DNA of 64,000 nt from Enterococcaceae bacterium OF42-14pH9A (lineage in GTDB: Bacteria > Bacillota > Bacilli > Lactobacillales > Enterococcaceae). The notes under the pieces are model-generated. The model did not search any database. It was not told the origin of the DNA and saw only the letters and a program-made list of their open reading frames with translations. The position numbers and the translations under genes are program-made. Of the stretch, positions 1 to 7,681 are shown in pieces; the first letter of the stretch is position 1; every line of letters starts with the position of its first letter. The DNA is taken from assembly GCA_027692465.1 (NCBI GenBank), contig JAQEYU010000006.1:1-64000 (forward strand), written 5' to 3'.

Positions 1-618
1 ATGGCGCGCTATTATCACCCAGCGCAAGGTGTCTTCTTATCTTTGGATCCAGATCCGGGTGATGAAGATGATCCGTTGACGATGAATGGGTATGCGTATG
101 CGGATAATAACCCCGTGATGAACATTGATCCAGATGGACATTGGGTATGGGCCGCAGTCGGTGCAGGATTTGCGGCATATGATGCATACAAGACCTATAA
201 AAAAACAAAGTCATGGAAAAAAGCAGGGTGGGCCGCGGCAAAGAGTATTGGATCGTCCCTATTAATGGGAGGAGCTTTCAAAGTTGCTGGAAGAGCAGCA
301 AAAGTTGCATATAAGGGCTATCAAGCACAGAAAAATGTTCGTAGAGCAAGTAAGGTCATGCGGTTAGCAAAACGAATAACGTATACTAACACAGTAGCAA
401 GCCATATGGCTAATTCGTCAAGATATATACCCAAATACTATGTTGCGAATACAATTAAGTATGGTAAGAAAGCAGCAGATACAGGAGTAAGGGGGGTTAA
501 AAAGCTATCTAATAGAACAGCCTATTCGTCTATGTACAAGAACGGAAGAAAGTATCAAGTTAAAGTAGTATATAATAAGTTTACCAAACGAGTCTATCAT
601 GCCCATTATTACAAATAA
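1..618 (+). CDS. C-terminal end of an Rhs/YD-repeat polymorphic toxin (5' part outside window)
   Basis: The reading frame is open from the first base, so the ATG at position 1 is probably internal and the gene extends beyond the window. Residues 2-46 match the conserved end of the Rhs core (RYYHPAQGVFLSLDP, then YAYADNNPVMNIDPDG). In this family the segment after that core is a variable toxin domain. Here it is residues 47-205: a short hydrophobic stretch, then a Lys/Tyr-rich basic tail ending YHAHYYK. The basic composition would suit a nuclease, but I do not recognise the fold. The next gene, 21 bp downstream, is the expected position of a cognate immunity gene. The Rhs assignment is firm; the toxin activity is not. 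Confidence 0.85.
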   Translation: MARYYHPAQGVFLSLDPDPGDEDDPLTMNGYAYADNNPVMNIDPDGHWVWAAVGAGFAAYDAYKTYKKTKSWKKAGWAAAKSIGSSLLMGGAFKVAGRAAKVAYKGYQAQKNVRRASKVMRLAKRITYTNTVASHMANSSRYIPKYYVANTIKYGKKAADTGVRGVKKLSNRTAYSSMYKNGRKYQVKVVYNKFTKRVYHAHYYK

Positions 619-639
619 GATTTGAAAGGATGAAAAATC

Positions 640-1044
640 TTGTATTCAGGTATTTGTGTTAGCAAGTTAGTTTTTATTTATCCCAAATGGATAAGAAAAT
701 TTGAACTTCGAGAGTACTCAAGAAAATTGGATTTTGAATGGGAAACAGCCACGGAAAAAGATATCAAAAGGCTGCGAAATGATGTTCAAGCAAGTTTAGA
801 CTTCTTGGGTATTGTTCCACCCAGTGAAATTTCAGGATTTAGAGCAGTAGCTCATTTTCGAGATAAAGAAAATATCTATTTTCAGAGACTGAATTATAAA
901 AAAAAGCATGTGTATGAGAATTTTAATGAGAACATTCCAGATCGATACTTTTCGATGCACTTAGAGGATTTCAACCAATTGCAAAAAAAAGGAGAGATTA
1001 AAATTGAGCAAGTAATATTCTCAGATGAAGAAAATTCATTTTGA
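640..1044 (+). CDS. Putative immunity protein for the Rhs toxin
   Basis: A 134-residue acidic, soluble protein that starts at TTG 640, about 10 bp after the ribosome site GAAAGG. An ATG at 630 is in another frame and stops after ten codons, so TTG is preferred. There is no signal peptide or membrane segment. It follows the basic Rhs tail directly on the same strand, which is how toxin/immunity pairs are arranged in polymorphic toxin loci. No family was recognised, so the role is inferred from position and charge only. Confidence 0.55.
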   Translation: MYSGICVSKLVFIYPKWIRKFELREYSRKLDFEWETATEKDIKRLRNDVQASLDFLGIVPPSEISGFRAVAHFRDKENIYFQRLNYKKKHVYENFNENIPDRYFSMHLEDFNQLQKKGEIKIEQVIFSDEENSF

Positions 1045-1136
1045 TAATGTAAAAACTAGACACGCTTATGCCTCTAAAATTGGAAGTATACAGAGCTTTA
1101 TGACGTAGGTAGCAGTATCTTTGGACTGTTTGACAT

Positions 1137-1483
1137 TTGCCAATTCGCTACCACCTACATTATGTGTATAAGCCAGATGGAATTTTTTCTCCGGTCGTTG
1201 TTGAGAGCTTTGTGCTATATGATACGGGGTACCCTCTGCCAAGCAACGGAATTCTTTTGATAAGTGGTGATGTAGGCACGCCTGTGATAACTCCTGATGG
1301 TCTTGACTTGAGTGTGCAGTCCTACAACCTTGGCGTCGTTTATACTGATGAAGATGGCGAAAAACCAACTGCTTCTTTACCAGTTCTTTATCAGGTTCTA
1401 CTGCTGTTACTTCAAATGCTGGACCAAAAGAATATACACAGGAGAATCAGGTCCAGACCTATCGCATGATGGTACCAAATTAG
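1137..1483 (+). pseudogene. Frameshifted remnant of an unknown protein
   Basis: The frame beginning at 1137 reads as plausible protein (…YKPDGIFSPVVVESFVLYD…, then …VVYTDEDGEKPTASLPV…) up to about 1393. It then continues sensibly only in another frame (GSTAVTSNAGPKEYTQENQ… to the stop at 1481-1483). A one- or two-base indel near 1393 therefore separates two halves of one ancestral C-terminal region. There is no ribosome site before 1137. Family unknown; it could be the tail of another surface or toxin protein. Confidence 0.4.
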
Positions 1484-1536
1484 AAAATAATTGATATGTT
1501 TTCAAAGAGCATCGATAGATTATTTATGTGAAAGCA

Positions 1537-1568
1537 AGAGTGACAGTCTCAGACTGTTGCTCTTTTTT
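1537..1568 (+). terminator. Intrinsic terminator after the 5' remnant block
   Basis: The arms at 1537-1549 and 1551-1563 are complementary (AGAGTGACAG with CTGTTGCTCT, two G-T pairs) and are followed by six T residues. The innermost pairs must open to form a loop. It would end rightward transcription from the Rhs/immunity region. Confidence 0.6.
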
Positions 1569-1580
1569 ATGCTTTGTAGG

Positions 1581-1657
1581 GTAGAACTTGGACATTGAAT
1601 CAATTGTAGAAAAATCGCAAATTTCAATAAGTGGCTAAGTTCTACTTGAAATTTGCG
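1581..1657. repeat. Two interleaved inverted repeats (potential H-type pseudoknot)
   Basis: GTAGAACTT at 1581-1589 is complementary to AAGTTCTAC at 1637-1645. CGCAAATTTCAA at 1616-1627 is complementary to TTGAAATTTGCG at 1646-1657. The two pairings interleave (A, B, A', B'), which is the order of an H-type pseudoknot in RNA. I see no gene that clearly uses it as a leader. The small minus-strand gene at 1785-1961 would transcribe through it at its 3' side. Confidence 0.45.
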
Positions 1658-1784
1658 TAAAATAATTTTGTTTTCCATTATAGATATACTCGAAATTCCA
1701 CTCAAAAATAGAACAATCAGATTTTGAATCATAGTAATGGTTCAAAATGTCCCATTTAGTTACTTTATTTAGAGAATTGGAATT

Positions 1785-1961
1785 TCAATGGTCAAACCAC
1801 TTTCCACTTTCACTTTTTCCGTCATATTTAGCACCAAAACATTCCGTTATGCTAACCTGATCATCTAATAGAGATAAAAATAATGAAATGGCTTTTTCTT
1901 CCCAACTATGAATGTAATTTTGAAATATCTTTCTAGAAGATATTCTCTTCAAATTACCCAT
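1785..1961 (-). CDS. Small hypothetical protein (58 aa)
   Basis: A minus-strand frame starts at ATG (complement of 1959-1961) preceded by AAGGGATGG, a reasonable ribosome site, and ends with TGA at 1785-1787. The product begins MGNLKRISSRKIFQNYIHSW, is soluble and Lys/Ser-rich, and has no recognised domain. It lies between the Rhs block and the ardA remnant in a zone of decayed genes, so it may be a truncated piece of a larger gene. Confidence 0.4.
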   Translation of the reverse strand: MGNLKRISSRKIFQNYIHSWEEKAISLFLSLLDDQVSITECFGAKYDGKSESGKWFDH

Positions 1962-2027
1962 ATACTACCATCCCTTCTATGCATGAACTAATTTAGAAGC
2001 TATTTTTCGTACTTACTATACTACTGT

Positions 2028-2330
2028 TTATAAAGCCCTCCAAACATATTCTAATGAATATTCAAATATCCATCGACCTGTAACAAAAAAATTTCCTTCG
2101 AATTCCAAATCTCAACCATATGCCTCGTAATCAATATAGTTTTGTAGGTGACTTGGCGCTTCACCTAAAACATCTGTTTCTTCAACAAGATAATATGCCA
2201 CATCACTCATATCATTACAATCGGGATAATAGGTAATTTCACCCACATGCTCCAGCATCTCTTCAAAAGAGTTGAAGAAAGCGTGTTGAATCTCAGAAGC
2301 AATTTCCGGTCGATCCTCGGAGAGAGCATT
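2028..2330 (-). pseudogene. ardA: Remnant of an ArdA-type antirestriction gene (C-terminal part)
   Basis: Read on the minus strand, this stretch encodes the characteristic end of ArdA (…YYPDCNDMSDVAYYLVEETD… followed by LGEAPSHLQNYIDYEAYG). A TGA then interrupts the frame where ArdA relatives have Arg, and it continues DLEFEGNFFVTGRWIFEY to a final stop near 2028. The N-terminal half and the start are missing at about 2330, where an unrelated plus-strand remnant begins. ArdA is a DNA-mimic protein made early after conjugation to block type I restriction; this copy cannot make an intact protein. Confidence 0.75.
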
Positions 2331-2500
2331 CCCGTTTTATCCTGATCAATTATCCCGACGGATATGTTCCACTCGTCGAAAGTGTGAAAGAAGCTGCTAG
2401 ACTCTTTGACTGTTCCAAAACAAAAATTGTTCGTTGCCTTGAAACTGGTGGTCCAGTACTGAAGGGCTCTGCAAAAGGTATTATTTTTAGCGATAGTTAA
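2331..2500 (+). pseudogene. Truncated paralogue of the HTH-like protein at 62642
   Basis: From about 2346 the frame encodes INYPDGYVPLVESVKEAARL, then FDCSKTKIVRCLETGGPVLK and a short tail to TAA at 2498-2500. This matches the C-terminal half of the protein at 62642-62971 (INYPDGSVQQVESVKEAARL…). The N-terminal half is absent because the sequence switches at about 2330 to the ardA remnant on the other strand. The repeated half carries the pattern of a short helix-turn-helix modular domain of the NUMOD type. Confidence 0.65.
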
Positions 2501-2515
2501 CTATTGATAAAACAA

Positions 2516-2546
2516 CTCTTTCGTATTACAATGTAATACGAAAGAG
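2516..2546. promoter_or_regulatory. Operator palindrome of the RelBE-type operon
   Basis: A perfect inverted repeat with 15-bp arms (2516-2530 and 2532-2546) around a single central base. It ends 10 bp before the antitoxin start codon at 2557. RelB-type antitoxins usually bind such palindromes to repress their own operon, so autoregulation is the natural reading. Confidence 0.7.
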
Positions 2547-2556
2547 GGGATAAATT

Positions 2557-2787
2557 ATGGCAATGATTACTGTTCGAGTAAGTGATTCCGAAAAAGAATG
2601 GCTATCATATATGGCAGAATTTTATGATATTACGCTATCTGAATTACTTAAAAAATATTCAATGGAACAACTAGAAGATGAATATGATAGACAAACCGCT
2701 GAAATTGCACATAAGTACTGGGTAGAAGGTGGGAAACAAACAATATCTATGGAAGAAATGTTAGAAGAATTTGGTGGGCTTTCATGA
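2557..2787 (+). CDS. relB: RelB/DUF6290-type antitoxin
   Basis: A 76-residue protein whose first 25 residues (MAMITVRVSDSEKEWLSYMA…) form a ribbon-helix-helix DNA-binding segment. The rest is an acidic helical tail (LEDEYDRQTAEIAHKYW) of the kind that wraps around a RelE toxin. The ribosome site GAGGGG lies just upstream. It overlaps the toxin gene by 4 bp (ATGA), so the two are translationally coupled. Its likely job is to neutralise the toxin and repress the operon at the palindrome upstream. Confidence 0.85.
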   Translation: MAMITVRVSDSEKEWLSYMAEFYDITLSELLKKYSMEQLEDEYDRQTAEIAHKYWVEGGKQTISMEEMLEEFGGLS

Positions 2788-3050
2788 GTTATAGGTTGGT
2801 ATTTACACCGGAAATTCAAAAGCAGTTTAGAAAAATGGATAAGCACCAAGCAACGTTAATTACACGTTGGCTCTACCAAAATATAGATGGTGTTGATGAT
2901 CCGAGAAAATATGGAAAAGGCCTGACAGCAAATCGTGTCGGGCAGTGGAGATATCGGATTGGGAAGTATAGAGTACTAGTAGAAATTGAAGACAATGAAC
3001 TTGTTGTACTGGCTATACAAGTCGGACATCGACGTAGCATTTATGATTAA
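2784..3050 (+). CDS. relE: RelE/ParE-family toxin
   Basis: An 88-residue basic protein with the usual RelE layout: an N-terminal strand and helices (YRLVFTPEIQKQFRKMDKHQ), then a C-terminal sheet with WRYRIGKYRVLVEIEDNEL and the final VGHRRSIYD motif. RelE proteins cleave mRNA in the ribosomal A site. The length is normal for the family and the basic residues of the YRIGKYR segment are present, so it should be active. As part of a plasmid TA pair it would act in post-segregational stabilisation. Confidence 0.88.
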   Translation: MSYRLVFTPEIQKQFRKMDKHQATLITRWLYQNIDGVDDPRKYGKGLTANRVGQWRYRIGKYRVLVEIEDNELVVLAIQVGHRRSIYD

Positions 3051-3096
3051 TGACATGAAATGAACAAATTGTGGATAATTAAGTATTAGAATTTAG

Positions 3097-3131
3097 GGCA
3101 GAGTCAGCGTTTAAGGTTGACTCTGTCTTAT
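3097..3131 (+). terminator. Probable terminator after the TA operon
   Basis: A 10-bp stem with one G-T pair (3097-3106 with 3118-3127, AGAGTCA against TGACTCT) is followed by TTATTAATT. The T tract is weak, so termination may be partial. Confidence 0.45.
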
Positions 3132-3132
3132 T

Positions 3133-3168
3133 AATTGTATCAATAGGGTATACCCTATTGATACAATT
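3133..3168. promoter_or_regulatory. 36-bp perfect palindrome: candidate resolvase res core site
   Basis: Arms of 18 bp (3133-3150 and 3151-3168) meet without a spacer at a central TA. A related half-site, TGTATCATTAGGGT, recurs at 3199-3212. The site lies 80 bp upstream of the operon that encodes the serine resolvase. Dimeric serine resolvases cut at the central dinucleotide of such palindromes and use nearby accessory half-sites. It could equally be an operator for the same operon. Confidence 0.6.
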
Positions 3169-3245
3169 GAAAAATCTTGCTATAGTAGGATTTGAGGGTG
3201 TATCATTAGGGTTGTTCAAAACTAATTGACGAAAAGAGGGAAAAC

Positions 3246-3560
3246 ATGGATATCCGGAATAAGAATTTTGTTTTCACGGGTCGCTTAATGACAATGACGA
3301 GATCCCAGGCTAAAAATTTAGTTTTAAGCTTGGCCGGCAATGTCCAAAGTACGGTTTCAGCTAAAACTGACTTTCTCGTTGTAGGGAATACGATAATCGA
3401 TTTCCTGGAGTCGGATAGCCGAACCCAAAAACGAAAAGTAGCTGAAAAGTTAATCGCCGCTGGAATTGATATAAAAATTGTCGATGAACAATGGTTTGTG
3501 GCTGCTGCAACCGAACAGCTGGCGCTCTCACTTCGATACATACCAGGAATGGAGAACTAA
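3246..3560 (+). CDS. Stand-alone BRCT-domain protein
   Basis: This 104-residue protein is essentially one BRCT domain: NKNFVFTGRLMTMTRSQAKNL, SLAGNVQSTVSAKTDFLVVG, then AEKLIAAGIDIKIVDEQWF. The phosphate-binding region (FTGRL), the glycine turn and the conserved Trp are present, as in DNA ligase LigA. Single-domain BRCT proteins are found on Gram-positive plasmids near SOS or recombination genes. It is followed 1 bp later by the resolvase gene, so both are probably co-transcribed. Its partner is unknown. Confidence 0.85.
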   Translation: MDIRNKNFVFTGRLMTMTRSQAKNLVLSLAGNVQSTVSAKTDFLVVGNTIIDFLESDSRTQKRKVAEKLIAAGIDIKIVDEQWFVAAATEQLALSLRYIPGMEN

Positions 3561-3561
3561 A

Positions 3562-4194
3562 ATGGCAAAGGAAAAACAAGCAAATAGAATCGGGTATGCC
3601 CGCACCAGTTCGAAAGATCAGCACTTAGATCGACAAATTCTTGCACTACAGGACGTTTCTAAGCTCTTTTCAGACAAATTGAGTGGACGGACGGTCGAAC
3701 GTCCGCAATTTCAAGCGATGCTGGCGTACATTCGTGAAGGAGATATCGTGGTTGTCACGGAATTGGATCGTTTGGGCAGGAATAATAAGGAATTAACTGA
3801 TAGTATCGATACGATCCGGAGAAAAGGCGCGACGTTGGAAGTTTTGAACTTACCACACTTTTCAAATATCGAAGATGAAAATTTACGACTATTTTTGACT
3901 AACTTAGTTATTGAGATTTACAAGTACCAGGCAGAAAATGATCTACAGAAAATCCGAGAACGCCAGGAGCAAGGCATAGAAATTGCGAAGGGAAAAGGCA
4001 AATATACCGGTAGAAAACCAAAATTTACAGAAAACGATCCTCGTCTTCAGCACGCCTTTACTCTCTATCAAAGCGGCATGAGTGATAAAGAAGCTGCTAA
4101 CCTGACAGGAATTAGTCGAGCCACGTTTATTCGCTATCGGAAAAAATTCGGGATACAACGGAAAGAACAAGGGGAGAATGTATGCAGCGATTGA
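3562..4194 (+). CDS. Serine recombinase (resolvase/invertase family)
   Basis: A 210-residue small serine recombinase. The N-terminal catalytic domain begins RIGYARTSSKDQHLDRQILA, with the nucleophilic Ser in the YARTS region, and includes the conserved VVVTELDRLGRNNKEL block. A linking helix follows, then a C-terminal helix-turn-helix (GMSDKEAANLTGISRATFIR). The length is typical for Tn3-type resolvases. ATG 3562 is chosen because it gives the normal N-terminus; an earlier in-frame start would run inside the BRCT gene. It likely resolves plasmid multimers at the palindrome near 3150. It overlaps the next gene by 13 bp. Confidence 0.9.
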   Translation: MAKEKQANRIGYARTSSKDQHLDRQILALQDVSKLFSDKLSGRTVERPQFQAMLAYIREGDIVVVTELDRLGRNNKELTDSIDTIRRKGATLEVLNLPHFSNIEDENLRLFLTNLVIEIYKYQAENDLQKIRERQEQGIEIAKGKGKYTGRKPKFTENDPRLQHAFTLYQSGMSDKEAANLTGISRATFIRYRKKFGIQRKEQGENVCSD

Positions 4195-5699
4195 TTGCGG
4201 GATATCATATTAATAATAGAAGTAAAAAAATAAATACGAAGAAAAAGTACAATTGGTTAGTTCCTGAAGAAATTGCCTCAAGGATCGCGATAGGCGACTG
4301 TTTCCAAATTCAGGTGAAGGATATAGAGAAGCTATCAACTATCGTGACTGTTTCGGTTTCTACCTGTCCAGATACGGAAGTTCCCTACAAAGAAGTGACC
4401 AATCGTGTGTCACGCCCTGATTGGTTAACTGATGAAATCCTTAAGATAGCAATTGACGGACAGGGGACAGAAAATATGATCCAAACGACTGAACGATCCG
4501 ACGTCTGTCTCAATGAAGAAATCGCTCAACAAGCACAGCATGATCTCAGTGAAATCACGGCCGGTATTACAAGTGACAATTTAGAGCAACGACTCCAGGA
4601 ACTTTCCCGTTTGACTCGCTGGATTGAAAAGTGCCGGTCATTGGCCGCGACAGCTGCGACGCTCGAAATACCTATTCTTCCTGAAGAGAGACAGGCAGTC
4701 TCCCAGGAGAAAAAGGCGTCGGAGTCTTTGGCACCAACCATTCTGCCGCAAGTTCTTGCAGAGAAAAAAGCTGAAGAGCAACCAGCGCCCCCTCAGCAAA
4801 CACAATCCCTTCCGAAGAAAACAAAAGAAATGCCGCAACAGGAACTATACCTAGCGACTGAGGTTCTGACGGGGTATCTGCTGACGCGTGAAAAATCCAA
4901 TTATACGTTGACGACTGTTCCAGAAAATGTTGCTCGAGCGGTTGGCCTGACTCATGGTGATTTAGTATGTGTGGAAGAAAAAGAGTCACTACCGGAAGAC
5001 AGTCGCTCGTTTCGCTATCAGTTAACTATAGTCAATCACAAGAGCCTGCCGGCAACAATGGAGAGGTTTACACAAGGAATCGTGGAAATTCGTGACAAAC
5101 ATTATTGCATCGAGAAAAATGTGAATGGCGAGGTACTCGATGAACCCTATATGATCCCAGAGAAAGCTGTTTCTGTCTATGATCTAATGGAAGGGGATAT
5201 TGTTGATCTTCGATGGGAGCCGGGTAAGTCCTTTCAAAAGCGGTTGTTTTGGAAGCACAAGATTGCCCCCTCCATACCTATTCGTGTGAAAGAGCCTGAG
5301 GACACCATTCCCCAAAAAGCTGAAGCGAGTGAGAGTTACGATCATACATCGAAAATTGCTGAAGGGATTCCAGGTATCTCTGGTCTGACAGTCGGATGTA
5401 TCGGCATGAGTGCGAAAACAGCAGAATTCCGAAAAATGGTCGAGAACTCAGGCGCCAAGTTGATTTTAATTGATAAGAAGGCAGCGCGGCCTAAAGAGAT
5501 TGCAGTATTCGTGAAAAAGGTGGATCTTGTTGTCATTGCCATTCAAGCCGTGAGCCACAATCAAAGTGGACTTGCAGTCAAGATGGCAAAAAAGCAAAAT
5601 AAGCCTCACGAAAAGTTTAACGGCTTTTCCCCGCTTGGATTCCAGCAAGCAGTCGTTCGTGCTCTAGAAAAGAATATGAAGGGTATTTCTAGAAGTTAG
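4182..5699 (+). CDS. DUF5839/DUF2325 protein of unknown function
   Basis: A 505-residue soluble protein that starts within the end of the resolvase gene, after GGGGAGAATGT. The N-terminal ~60 residues (YNWLVPEEIASRIAIGDCFQ…) resemble the DUF5839 module, and a similar fold appears again around residues 220-360. Between them is a Glu/Pro/Gln-rich linker with a likely coiled coil. The last ~110 residues (GISGLTVGCIGMSAKTAEFR…, ending FSPLGFQQAVVRALE) are a DUF2325 domain, a Rossmann-like module found in plasmid and phage proteins. Overlap with the resolvase suggests one operon, but no biochemical role can be assigned. Confidence 0.7.
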   Translation: MQRLIAGYHINNRSKKINTKKKYNWLVPEEIASRIAIGDCFQIQVKDIEKLSTIVTVSVSTCPDTEVPYKEVTNRVSRPDWLTDEILKIAIDGQGTENMIQTTERSDVCLNEEIAQQAQHDLSEITAGITSDNLEQRLQELSRLTRWIEKCRSLAATAATLEIPILPEERQAVSQEKKASESLAPTILPQVLAEKKAEEQPAPPQQTQSLPKKTKEMPQQELYLATEVLTGYLLTREKSNYTLTTVPENVARAVGLTHGDLVCVEEKESLPEDSRSFRYQLTIVNHKSLPATMERFTQGIVEIRDKHYCIEKNVNGEVLDEPYMIPEKAVSVYDLMEGDIVDLRWEPGKSFQKRLFWKHKIAPSIPIRVKEPEDTIPQKAEASESYDHTSKIAEGIPGISGLTVGCIGMSAKTAEFRKMVENSGAKLILIDKKAARPKEIAVFVKKVDLVVIAIQAVSHNQSGLAVKMAKKQNKPHEKFNGFSPLGFQQAVVRALEKNMKGISRS

Positions 5700-5710
5700 T
5701 TCTCACTTTG

Positions 5711-5760
5711 TTTACTGAAAAAGACTCACACAGCACATTGTGTGAGTCTTTTTCAGTAAA
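5711..5760. terminator. Strong bidirectional terminator
   Basis: A perfect 22-bp inverted repeat (5711-5732 with 5739-5760) with a 6-nt loop. The stem contains GAAAAAGACTCACACA and its complement, so either strand ends in a U-rich arm. It separates the resolvase operon from recA. Confidence 0.85.
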
Positions 5761-5801
5761 CAGATAATATAAAAAATCTGTGAAAAAAGTGAAATATGAT
5801 G

Positions 5802-5825
5802 TATACTAAAAAGGAACATATGTTC
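5802..5825 (+). promoter_or_regulatory. recA promoter -10 and LexA (SOS) box
   Basis: TATACT at 5802-5807 is a good -10 element. The sequence GAACATATGTTC at 5814-5825 is a perfect palindrome and matches the Gram-positive LexA/DinR consensus GAAC-N4-GTTC. The box would cover the transcription start. recA should therefore be damage-inducible through the host LexA. Confidence 0.85.
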
Positions 5826-5865
5826 TTGTTTTTGGTAGGTTGGTGATGATAAGGAGTGATAGAAA

Positions 5866-6972
5866 ATGGCGGATAAAAAACCAAAATACGACGCCCCAGA
5901 ACAATTGACTGATGATGGCAAAAGGAAAGAGGCATTAGCAAAAGCCCTTAAAACCATTGAAAAAAATTATGGAAAAGGTGCTGTAATGAAACTTGGTGAA
6001 AAAACGGATATGAATATCGAGGTGATACCTACGGGATCTATTTTGTTAGATCTTGCCCTGGGAGTAGAAGGCTATCCAAAAGGACGAATCATTGAAATTT
6101 ATGGCCCGGAAAGCTCAGGGAAAACGACTGTTGCCTTACATGCAGTGGCGGAAGCACAAAAGCTCGGTGAAACTGTCGCTTTTATTGATGCCGAACATGC
6201 GCTTGACCCCGTCTACGCGCAAAATCTTGGTGTAAATATTGATGAACTGCTCTTGTCACAACCAGATACCGGTGAACAAGGATTAGAAATTGCCGACGCG
6301 TTAGTGTCGAGTGGCGCAGTTGGTTTGATTATCGTAGATTCGGTTGCTGCCTTGGTTCCACGTGCAGAAATTGATGGTGAAATGGGCGATGCCCATGTTG
6401 GCTTACAAGCTCGGTTAATGTCCCAAGCGCTAAGGAAGCTTTCGGGTTCCATAAACAGAACCAAAACGATAGTTATATTTATCAATCAAATCCGCGAGAA
6501 AGTTGGGGTCATGTTTGGTAGTCCTGAAACAACTCCTGGAGGCCGAGCTTTGAAATTCTATTCAACAATTCGTTTAGATGTTCGTCGTGGAGAACAATTG
6601 AAGACTCCTGACAAAGATAAAACAGTCATTGGAAATAAAACTAAAATAAAAGTTGTGAAAAATAAAGTGGCCTCGCCGTTTAAAATAGCAGAAGTTGAGT
6701 TGATGTATGGGAAAGGAATCTCTCGTGTCTCAGAGTTGATTGATTTAGGCGTGGAATTAGACATTATCAAGAAATCGGGCGCTTGGTATGATTATATGGG
6801 GGAATTAAAAGCACAAGGGAAGGAACCGATGAAAAAGGAATTGCTGGCTCATCCGGATAGGATGGTTGAAATTGAAGCCAAGATTAAGAAAATCCAAGCA
6901 GGTGAAGACCTTTCGACCGAGAGTCTCTTAGAAGAATCTTTTGGTGAGGCCAAACTGTCGTTTGAAAGTTGA
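5866..6972 (+). CDS. recA: RecA recombinase (plasmid-borne)
   Basis: A full-length RecA of 368 residues. The Walker A motif GPESSGKTT is at about residues 83-91, Walker B is [10 protein letters not shown], and the L2 loop with the [14 protein letters not shown] and [10 protein letters not shown] blocks is intact, as is the C-terminal domain. The ribosome site AAGGAGTG lies just upstream. RecA forms filaments on single-stranded DNA, promotes strand exchange and triggers LexA cleavage. A second recA on a mobile element is unusual, though recALP of lactococcal plasmid pNP40 is a known precedent linked to a umuC-like gene. The acidic host-type tail is short. Confidence 0.95.
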   Translation: MADKKPKYDAPEQLTDDGKRKEALAKALKTIEKNYGKGAVMKLGEKTDMNIEVIPTGSILLDLALGVEGYPKGRIIEIYGPESSGKTTVALHAVAEAQKLGETVAFIDAEHALDPVYAQNLGVNIDELLLSQPDTGEQGLEIADALVSSGAVGLIIVDSVAALVPRAEIDGEMGDAHVGLQARLMSQALRKLSGSINRTKTIVIFINQIREKVGVMFGSPETTPGGRALKFYSTIRLDVRRGEQLKTPDKDKTVIGNKTKIKVVKNKVASPFKIAEVELMYGKGISRVSELIDLGVELDIIKKSGAWYDYMGELKAQGKEPMKKELLAHPDRMVEIEAKIKKIQAGEDLSTESLLEESFGEAKLSFES

Positions 6973-6994
6973 TCAGATTAAAGGTGAAAGTCTG

Positions 6995-7032
6995 ATGAAA
7001 AAGAGAAAAGACCCACACAATGAATGTGGGGG
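6995..7032 (-). terminator. Minus-strand terminator downstream of the tRNA gene
   Basis: On the minus strand a CCCACA/TGTGGG stem (7025-7030 with 7012-7017, 7-nt loop) is followed by TCTTTTCTCTTTTT. It lies between the convergent recA and tRNA genes and should end the tRNA transcript. Confidence 0.6.
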
Positions 7033-7127
7033 CCAGTGGTTAGAGAGGCACAATAAAGAAAGGTACAAATTCAGTATATTCCTGTGAACTAAGTAGGTCA
7101 ATCAACTTGGAGAAATTGCTTTTGAAA

Positions 7128-7201
7128 TGTACCCTGTAGGACTCGAACCTACGACCGGGCGGTTATGAGCCGCCTGCTCTAACCAACTGAGCTAAAGGTA
7201 C
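7128..7201 (-). tRNA. tRNA-Ile(CAU)-like gene (read by tRNA finders as Met/Ile2)
   Basis: On the minus strand the 74-nt sequence folds into a complete cloverleaf. The acceptor stem is GTACCTT with AGGGTAC, the D arm is AGCTCAGTTGGTTAGAGC, the anticodon loop CTCATAA has anticodon CAT (plus-strand 7165-7167), and the T arm contains GTTCGAGTC. The body closely matches bacterial tRNA-Ile2 (GGACCTTTAGCTCAGTTGGT type), whose CAU anticodon is modified by TilS to read AUA, rather than elongator tRNA-Met. CCA is not encoded. A terminator-like hairpin sits only 1-2 nt upstream of its 5' end. Confidence 0.9.
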
Positions 7202-7228
7202 AAAAATGCCTCCGCTAAAAGCGAAGGC
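7202..7228 (-). terminator. Terminator-like hairpin directly upstream of the tRNA
   Basis: On the minus strand GCCTTCGC pairs with GCGGAGGC (8 bp, one G-T) and is followed by ATTTTTG, and then the tRNA begins at 7201. There is no room for a promoter between the hairpin and the tRNA. Either transcription reads through this structure or the hairpin belongs to the plus-strand leader of the next gene. Confidence 0.5.
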
Positions 7229-7328
7229 TCTTGCTGGGAGCAAGTATTAAATTGGGTGAAACGAATGGTATACAATCATTGTAAACGCTTTTTAGAAGCT
7301 GGTCAACTTAAAAAGGTAGGTTTTGAGT

Positions 7329-7613
7329 ATGAAGGCAAGCGATTTATTAGCTGCGATCACGGTAGAACCCTTTGAAAACCCTCATCAGGAAGTCTGTTTT
7401 CAAGAGGGGGATAGGCAGCTGCCAATCACAGGTATCCGTTTAGAACACGACAAACTGGTACTGTTTGTAACAGAGGGCAGTCCGCCAATGTCGATGAACG
7501 AGTTTGTCCTTCAGCTAATGCTACATCGAAAAGCACATGTATTTGTCGAGCACAACGAGCAACAGCTGCCAGTGTATGGCTTTCGAGAAGAACATGAAAA
7601 ACTAATTTTATAA
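7329..7613 (+). CDS. Hypothetical protein with an internal duplication
   Basis: A 94-residue soluble acidic protein. ATG 7329 is preferred over TTG 7323; the ribosome site AAGGTAGG is upstream. Two related halves are visible: QLPITGIRLEHDKLVLFV near residues 36-53 and QLPVYGFREEHEKLIL at the end. No known family was recognised. It is a single-gene unit closed by its own terminator just upstream of the SOS polymerase promoter. Confidence 0.7.
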   Translation: MKASDLLAAITVEPFENPHQEVCFQEGDRQLPITGIRLEHDKLVLFVTEGSPPMSMNEFVLQLMLHRKAHVFVEHNEQQLPVYGFREEHEKLIL

Positions 7614-7619
7614 GAATTA

Positions 7620-7652
7620 CGGCTACAATCCTTCGTGATTGTGGCTTTTTCT
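7620..7652 (+). terminator. Intrinsic terminator
   Basis: GGCTACAATC (7621-7630) pairs with GATTGTGGCT (7637-7646) with two G-T pairs and a CTTCGT loop, followed by TTTTTCTTT. Confidence 0.8.
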
Positions 7653-7681
7653 TTAGAATGGACATTTTTAACATCTGCCCC

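Noticed and set aside
1066..1368. Minus-strand 100-codon frame
   Set aside because: No ribosome site and unnatural composition; it overlaps a better-supported plus-strand remnant.
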